This document shows, in pieces, positions 57,370 through 64,000 of a DNA stretch of 64,000 nt. Under the pieces are notes generated by a model. That model did no database searches and had not been told where the DNA came from. It saw only the letters and a list, made by a program, of their open reading frames with translations. Position numbers and translations under genes: made by a program. Numbering within the stretch: the first letter of the stretch is position 1; every line of letters starts with the position of its first letter. The DNA is from Uloborus plumipes. Its lineage: Eukaryota > Arthropoda > Arachnida > Araneae > Uloboridae. The stretch is taken from assembly GCA_038373865.1 (NCBI GenBank), contig JAXGGA010003948.1, positions 1-64,000 of the forward strand, written 5' to 3'.

Positions 57370-57700
57370 CTAGGTGACCCGTGCGGAATTCCGCACAAAA
57401 AAAACTCTGAACTTAAAATTTAATACGACAATTTTTATTGGCTTCATTATCTGCCCGAAGTTGCAGCGCAGTGTCGAAATCTATAAAGAAAAGTCCAGCG
57501 TAAGTTGGTGTAGTCCCTGCCGGAGGTTGCAAGTTCCCGATCATATGGTACACTTGACCATGTAGTTTAAAACAATATGGACCTTTGCCAGGAATGTTAA
57601 CTGAGTCCACTTTGACTGAAGCGAAGGCCAAAGCATTGTTGAATTGTCTAATATTGTCTAGGTAACAGACACCTTCCTGTTAGTCTGGTACCCTGTTCCT
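57370..57700 (-). pseudogene. Helitron remnant: Rep-region fragment next to a Helitron 3' end
   Basis: A minus-strand frame (57631-57413, readable back to about 57670) gives DNIRQFNNALAFASVKVDS, then GPYCFKLHGQVYHMIGNLQP, the FKIHGQVYH signature found just upstream of the Rep domain in Helitron RepHel proteins. About 40 bp further on the same strand is a GTGCGGAATTCCGCAC hairpin, CGGGTCAC and CTAG at 57373-57370 followed by T: a Helitron 3' terminus. RepHel proteins are normally over 1,000 residues, so nearly all of it is deleted. The 5' end was not located. Confidence 0.8.
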
Positions 57701-57891
57701 TGGCATTGTAAAATCTTGTGCGTTTGCACAACATCGCCATCTACTGCCGTCGTTCTGACAACTTTTCAAAGAGATCAAAGACACGTTCACTTTTACAACT
57801 ACTACAAAAGTGATACCCTATATTAAAATCAAATACCCAAGGCTACTACTAAACTAAATACTAACGTTATCGCAAAACTACCATATAGTCT

Positions 57892-59395
57892 AGTAAACGA
57901 AGGTCAAAATTAGGGTGAAAAAAACAAAAAAACATGCAGTTTTGCAAATTGGCATACAGGTACAGGAAGGTGTCCTGATGAACATACTAAAAGTCCCCAG
58001 TGGTGAGGGGGGAGCTCGCAGCGCCACCTGGTGTTTTATGGGTGTTTTTTCAGTTTTCGTCTTATATCTCAAAAACTATTTACTTGCGAGAAAAAATGTC
58101 AATCAGTGAATTAAAGATCATAAAGTTATCTTTAAAACGCTTTTTTAGTTTTTATTATAGCTATAATAGTTGCCGAGATATTGAGCTTCAAAGTTGGTTA
58201 ATTTTTGAAAAACCAACTATTTTTTCCATCTTTTCTATTTTTGGAGCCGCCTCAGTGATTAGTTTGATATGATTCTTTTCTTTTTTCGACCTGAAGTAGT
58301 ACAGGTCATTAAGGCGATTTGATTTCTTGAAACGGGGAGGCAGGTTGGGGAGGAAGGAGGCGAGGAATGAAGGACGACCAAAATATGTGCTAGTTCACTA
58401 TTTTTCCCTCAACCATAGTTCAGCAAACAAAGGCCCTAAGTAAGGGTGAAAAACTAATAATATAGTTTTAAAAATTGGCACACAGGTACAGGAAGGTCTC
58501 CTGATGAACATACTAAAAGTCCCCGGTGGTGAAGGGGAGCTCGCAGCGCCACCTGGTGTTTTATGGGTGATTTTTCAATTTTCGTCTTTTATCTCAAAAA
58601 CTATTGACTTGCGAGAAAAAAAAATCAATTAATAAATTAAAGAGCATAAAATTATCTTTAAAACGCTTTTTTTGTTTTTGTTATAGCTATAATAGTTGCC
58701 GAGATATTGAACTTCAAAGTTTGTCATTTTTTGAGAAAACGTCTATTTTTCCCCTCTTTTCTATTTTTGGAGCCGCCACAGTGATTAATTTGATATTATT
58801 CTTTTCTTTTTTCGATCTGAAGTAGTACAGGTCATTAAGGTGATTTGATTTCTTGAAACGGGGACCAGGTTGGGGAGGAAGGAGGCGAGGAATGAAGGGA
58901 AGAAAAAACTATGTGCAAGTGTACTTTTCACTATTTTTCCCTCTACCATAGTTCAGCAAGCGAAGGCCCAAAATAAGGGCGAAAAAATAATAATATAGTT
59001 TTAAAAATTGGCACACACGTGCAAAACGGGCTTTTGATGAACGTTCTAAAAGTCCTCGGTGGTAGGGGGTGATCTCGCAGCGCCACCAGGGATTTTGGTT
59101 GCGTTTTTTTTCAGTTTTCGTCTTATATCCCAAAAACTATGCATTCGCCAGCAAAATCATCAATTGGTAAATTAAAGAATATAAAAATACCTTTAAAAAG
59201 AATAAAGAATGAATTTGTATTTTATAACTGAAATAGATGGAATAGACTTGACATTTAAGTTCTAAACTCGTGAGATTTTGAAAATCTATCTTTTTCTCTT
59301 CTTCTTTCGTTATTTTTTGGGACTGCGAAAAAGGCATATCAATCACTTTTTTCTTAAATTTCGATAGTGCTGTGCTATTTAAGTCAACTAAGGTC
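57892..59395 (+). repeat. Three tandem ~530-bp repeat units
   Basis: Units begin near 57892, 58432 and 58955 with AAACGAAGG-like words, then GGTACAGGAAGG, AAAAGTCCCC.GTGG, CGCAGCGCCACCTGGTG, TATCTCAAAAACTAT and TATAGCTATAATAGTTGCCG. The third unit diverges after about 59130. A reverse copy lies at 60327-60850. Confidence 0.88.
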
Positions 59396-59570
59396 CAAGA
59401 AGACCTTAAATCATGTTATAAATAAAACGTATACCCTTCTGCAAAAAGGATAAATAATAAAAATAATGATAAAAAAGTCCAAACATTAAAAAAATAGAAT
59501 AATGCAAATAAAATAATGAAAGTGAACAGATGTAGAATAAATATAAACTAACATGAAAAGGACATTGTAC

Positions 59571-60330
59571 TCAAGTTAAATGGATACTTTCGTCGTCTGA
59601 CTGTTCATCTAATGCGATATCCAATTTTGAACCGTTAAGGCAGATACCCTGGCAGTTTAAGCAAGCAATGCTGCAGTTTATCCTTGATTTTCTGCAGCCC
59701 TCCGCATCTTGCACCACATCCTTTTGTGCATGAACAAAAAATCATGGAGAGAATGGAGTCAGGAGCAGGAAGCCTTGAAGTTGTTATAAGTTTCCATGAT
59801 GTACCTGCTTTTTTCCATCCCCAGGCATCGGGTGGAAGTAATCTCCCCAACCACTTTTGAATCTGGTGATAAACTCTTAATGAATGAAATTTTGCGGCAT
59901 CTTCAGTAGGTGGGAAGGAAGCAAGATCAGGTTTTATTTTTCTTGCTGCTCTCTGAAAAGATATAAATCTCTGTTTATTCAGAGAAGTTATATTTACTGG
60001 AGCCCCATATAAGGCTAAGAAAAATTATTGGCCTGCCTCCGCTACCTGCTCTGGGGTAGAAAGGGGATTTGAGAACACTTCCGGAACGTAGCTCAATGAT
60101 TGATTTTTTTGTAACATCTTTATGAATTTGGCTTTGCCTTTGTTATATGCAGCTGATGTTGTGTCACAGCCGGAGAAAGCATGGAGGAAGAGAATTTGAT
60201 CTTTGAACTTGCAAGTGTTTTGTAATTCTTGTGAATAAAAAATTTTGGTTACTTTATCTTTGCCTGGTTTGAAGAAAAGAATATTATTATTACTTGAAGT
60301 TAAAGCTATTAATAAAACATTTTGGGCCTT
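59571..60330 (-). pseudogene. Relic of an arthropod-expanded SGCDTTSA / Cys-rich protein
   Basis: Minus-strand frames read, in order: NVLLIALTSSNNNILFFKPG, FLHAFSGCDTTSAAYNKGKA, NPLSTPEQVAEAG, a TAA stop at 60027-60025, then in the same frame FFLALYGAPVNITSLNKQRF, PPTEDAAKFHSLRVYHQIQK, GRLLPPDAWGWKKAGTSWKL, ILSMIFCSCTKGCGARC. A frame change near 59695 opens a cysteine cluster (CSIACLNCQGICLNG) ending at TGA 59573-59571. This order is that of large families of uncharacterised proteins in arthropod genomes; from memory the N-terminal half resembles the acidic end of PIN/XPG-like nucleases, which is inference. The N-terminus is missing where a repeat begins near 60330. Not functional. Confidence 0.8.
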
Positions 60331-60850
60331 CGTTTGCTGAACTATGGTAGAGGGAAAAATAATGAAAAGTACACTTGCACATAGTTTTGTCTTCCCTTCA
60401 TTCCTCGCCTCCTTCCTCCCCAACCTGCCTCCCCGTTTCAAGAAATCAAATCACCTTAATGACCTGTACTACTTCAGGTCGAAAAAAGAAAAGAATAATA
60501 TCAAATTAATCACTGAGGCGGCTCCAAAAATAGAAAAGAGGGGGAAAATAGTCGTTTTCTCAAAAAATGACAAACTTTGAAGTTGAATATCTCGGCAACT
60601 ATTATAGTTATAATAAAAACAAAAAGAACGTTTTAAAGATAATTTTATGCTCTTTAATTTATTAATCGACATTTTTTCTCGCAAATCAATAGTTTTTGAG
60701 ATATAAGACAAAAATTGAAAAATCACCCATAAAGCACCAGGTGGCGCTGCGAGCTCCCCCCTCACCACTGGGGACTTTTAGTATGTTCATCAGGAGCCCT
60801 TCCTGTACCTGTGTGGCCAATTTTTAAAACTGCATGTTTTAGTGTTTTTT
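60327..60850 (-). repeat. Inverted copy of the ~530-bp unit
   Basis: Reverse complement of the 58432-58954 unit and the first bases of the next. With 57892-59395 it places the pseudogene 59571-60330 between inverted repeats. Confidence 0.88.
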
Positions 60851-61030
60851 CAAATCCTTTATTGACTAGACTAATAGTATTTTGAAACAATAAAAGTTAC
60901 AATTAAGGTTTACTGAGCTAAGCCTTGGCTTAAAATGTCGCATTTAAAATTGATTTGAACAACAATGGTAACGATTTTAACAGTTGAGCAAAAAATTTTA
61001 CTTTTTCAAACTTCAATCGCTTATAAGTCG
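60851..61030. other. Unassigned spacer
   Basis: No supported feature. Confidence 0.4.
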
Positions 61031-61260
61031 CTTAAACGTGGGTTTTCGAGATTCTCGTTACGCGGCGCTAGCGGAGAAGCGAAATTACAAAATGATAAGC
61101 TTCGCAGCGCATCTTCATGTTTTTCGCCAAATGGTGAAGATTCAGTTTGGGAAATGGGCTCCCCCCGAACGTAAACATAGAGGAAGAAAACCGGTAACCT
61201 CTCGCGAGTTTTTCTCTCAGTCGGGTGGGCTAATTTCATAGTTACGTTTCGAGACTTTTC
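61031..61260 (+). repeat. GC-richer dispersed repeat
   Basis: AGCGGAGAAGCGAAATTACA, AAATGATAAGCTTCGCAGCG recurs reversed at 63355-63410 (CTGCGAAGCTTATCATTTTG). Frames across it have no known motif. Confidence 0.65.
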
Positions 61261-62632
61261 ATAATGGATTTAGATAAGAATACATGATTTTCTAATGTTT
61301 TTCTTTGTTGTAGTACGAAAGCTCTTTTTTTTTTCATTTCTTTCTTTTTTGTAAATAAATATAGTTATGACTTTTTAATTCAATATTATGAAATCAATGA
61401 GTTTTAAGAGTAATGCGGGAATAACTTTTTTAAGTAATTTATAATTCATTATTATTAACAATCAGCTGTCTCCGCTAAGCGTCAATAAGAAAAAAAAAAG
61501 CCATTAAGTGAAGTTAATGTTGTAGAAATTCAATTAGGTAAAATAAGCTTAAATAAATTACAAATTAAAATGTTTCATATATGTGGTTACGAGTCCACAA
61601 GGAAACCCTTTATCAACTCATAAAACGGACCGTCATATGTGTAGTTTTAGAGGGGGGAGTAGTTTTAAGGTTCATATTTATTATTTTTTTTATTTCCAAT
61701 TTCCTTCCTAAAAGAGGATTTTTCAAATTTGTTCTCCTCAATGAAAAAATAATGTGTACTTCTAGGAAATTTTAATACTTGTGATGGGGATTTATACCAG
61801 CGGTGTATTTATTATACCAGCGGCTGTTTGACATTTTTTGCAATAACAATTAATGGATCCGTAAAGTTGCATTTGTAGGATCTAAATAATCTGAGTAAAA
61901 TTGTTTAAATAAGTTGATTTGTCAGAAATTTATGCACTAAAAGAAAAGCTACTGTCTATGTGAGTTCAAAAGTTAAATGTTTTTATGAAAAAAAAGAAAA
62001 GAAAAGTAATGAAAGTTTTGCAATTTTTTTGCATAGAGTTAAGCATGTAGTATTGTACAGAATATTTAGTACCTCAATGTGTGCGAATGTCAGGGTTTTC
62101 CACCAAAAAAGTAATGCGAAAGGCAGTGTTGGAAAAAACCTGGGTTTTTTGCACATAATTTCAGTCAGCATGGATTTTCTGGGGATTTGTACTTATGTTT
62201 TCTCATGATAATAAAAAAATAAATAAATAAATAAAAAGCTGTGAAGAGGAAAAATATTTTTGCTTCACACTTTTTGGCACATTATTATTTTAAATTCATT
62301 GATGAAAAAAAATAGTTAGTTTAATGCATTACATTATTTTTTAAGCATGGCAAATAAAAAGAATTATAATAAGCAAGCATATTTTGAAACATTTATAATA
62401 GAAAAGATATATTCCTCATAAAGAGTATTTTTCAAAAGAGTTTTAACCGGTGAAAATTAATGGAAGTTTGCACTTTTTTTGCAAATCAAAAGAACAAAAT
62501 ATTAAAAATTAAATACCCACTATTAAACATGCTTTTTTTTCAGGGAGCTAAATTTCTTTCATGTTTTAAAAGTAGACATGTAGAAAATTAAACTAAAATT
62601 AGTTAAAAAAGAAAAACAAAAAAAAAGGAAAA
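61261..62632. other. No gene seen
   Basis: Very AT-rich with A- and T-runs, and an AAATAAATAAAT run near 62217-62235. Confidence 0.45.
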
Positions 62633-62705
62633 CCGACGACCCGGGCCAGAACCACGGACCACGGCAACACTAGCCGAGCGCGCTAACCGTTCAGCCAATT
62701 CGACT
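62633..62705 (-). repeat. tRNA-like sequence, decayed
   Basis: On the minus strand an A box (TGGCTGAACGGTTAGCG) is clear; the B-box position reads GGTTCTGGCCC, a poor match. Followed on that strand by a T/TTTTC tract. Probably a SINE or pseudo-tRNA. Confidence 0.5.
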
Positions 62706-64000
62706 CATGACATATGAGTCAAAGTTGATTAAAGTGCGTTTTATTAGAAATTAAATGAAACATACTAGATTAGTGCCTGTTTTTGATTGTCTTTTAATTG
62801 TTGTGTTTGTGTTTATTTTTATTTGAAAAAACGCAACTTTGATCGCTTTTTTTTAAATTATTTTTGCATTTCTACAAACATTATTTTGAGCATTAACACT
62901 AAAGAAAAGCGATTAAAATCAGGACGGATTTGAAGTCTTATTCAAGCTTATTTCCCCATACATAAGGATAGTTTCCCACTTGAGCGACTAAAGTATTCCA
63001 GGATTCATTGATTGTTATCAGCACTTGAATATGAAAAATCAGAGTTACTTCAAAGGTCTGAAATTAAAAGTTCTTTTGCAGTGTATTTATAACAGCGTAC
63101 TGCGTGGCTTTCTTTTTTTTTCTCAGAACAAGGTGACGTACCGTGTTGTACATGTTACGAATTACAGCATACAGCATAAACTGAAATTTTCATCAAATGT
63201 GCAGTAAGCCGTTTATATATGGACTAGTTTGCAAACAATTTCGCGATACAACGATTCCGTCGGAGAGCAGCGCGCCATGTTGTTTATCTCGCGAGGCTCA
63301 CCGGCTTGGCTACTTTGATTTGGCGAAGTTTGAGCCGGCGCAACTGTATTGAAGCCAAATGTGCTGCGAAGCTTATCATTTTGTAATTCCGCAGCGGAGA
63401 AACGTTCTAAAGAACGCATTTTTTTTAGTCTTTCGAATGAAATCAAAATGGAGACGATACGACAATTATTTCGCTAGATAGAGTCAATTTTGTGCCCAAA
63501 AATTGAAGTTCGAATAAAAAACGAACCGATACTTTTTAGAGGGTGGGTCTAATTTTCGTCAATAGCCCGCGGGATAAGCTTCAAAATCATAAATTTTCTT
63601 GCAATTCGATAAAGAAATGAGCGAGTTTCGACCGGGTATAGGATTCGGCTTAGAGAAATAATATATAGAGATTAAATTTAAAGCGGACCAGTAATGTTGT
63701 CTGCGGACCAGTACATGTTCATATTGACTGGTCCAAAAGACCAGTAATCTTTTATACTAATTTCTCAACCTGCCTACATATGTGCTGGCAACCATCAGTT
63801 TTTTTCTTTATTAGTTATGATAGCAGTAACATGACTTTAAATCACATCAAAACTTGAAAAAAAAAATATTTACAGCATTAAATTAAGTAGCGAATGTGAT
63901 TTAAAAGAAAAAAAAGGATTGGTCAGTATTATATACAATAATGGTAACATCATAATATTGAGTACTTTAATTTTGTATACTTTATGCATAGCCTATATTG
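62706..64000. other. No gene seen
   Basis: 63200-63470 includes the reversed copy of 61031-61260. Near 63681-63745 GCGGACCAGTA and ACTGGTCC(A) words form short direct and inverted pairs. Nothing else supported. Confidence 0.4.

Overview
This is eukaryotic nuclear DNA, AT-rich and dominated by transposable elements. Evidence is an intron-bearing animal membrane-protein gene (XK-related family), a BEL/Pao LTR retrotransposon, Helitrons, hAT, piggyBac-like, TA-target and PIF-like short elements, and tRNA-derived SINEs. The mix (BEL/Pao, many Helitrons, a decayed copy of an arthropod-expanded 'SGCDTTSA' protein) suggests an arthropod with a large repeat-rich genome, perhaps a chelicerate; the species cannot be read from the sequence.

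Layout. 1-9182: the 3' portion of a decayed BEL/Pao retrotransposon (gag zinc knuckles, protease, RT, RNase H, integrase, 170-bp 3' LTR), split inside its RT by a 4.5-kb Helitron (1562-6046, minus strand) sitting exactly between an A and a T. That Helitron carries a 128-bp-period minisatellite between two ~565-bp direct repeats and a ~230-bp-arm palindrome. 9183-16295: non-coding, with small repeats and inverted-repeat elements.

16296-40480 (minus strand): four exons of one XK-related (XKR) gene, candidate phospholipid scramblase/CED-8 family. Exons are 40078-40480, 32931-33133, 25853-26237 and 16296-16599; all three junctions have GT..AG and matching phases, giving 430 residues plus a stop. 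The 5' exon(s) with the initiator ATG were not found. Introns of 6.9, 6.7 and 9.3 kb are packed with transposons, several with exact target-site duplications: hAT-like 17251-18106, 20213-24755 and 31683-32477, Helitrons 18219-19772, 29686-30523 and 35593-39867, and a TTAA-flanked piggyBac-like element 36308-38523.

40500-64000: no intact gene seen. It holds more nested mobile DNA: a SINE with 10-bp target duplication, a duplicated fold-back unit (45359-47560), hAT-like elements 47909-49022 and 52015-53536, a TTAA element containing a second TTAA-flanked 1.37-kb palindrome (49282-51150 / 49586-50951), a Helitron Rep-region fragment (57370-57700), and a pseudogene for a GCDTTSA/Cys-rich protein (59571-60330) bordered by ~530-bp repeat units in opposite orientation. 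The XKR gene is the only unit likely to make a functional protein; everything else is relics of transposition, often nested.
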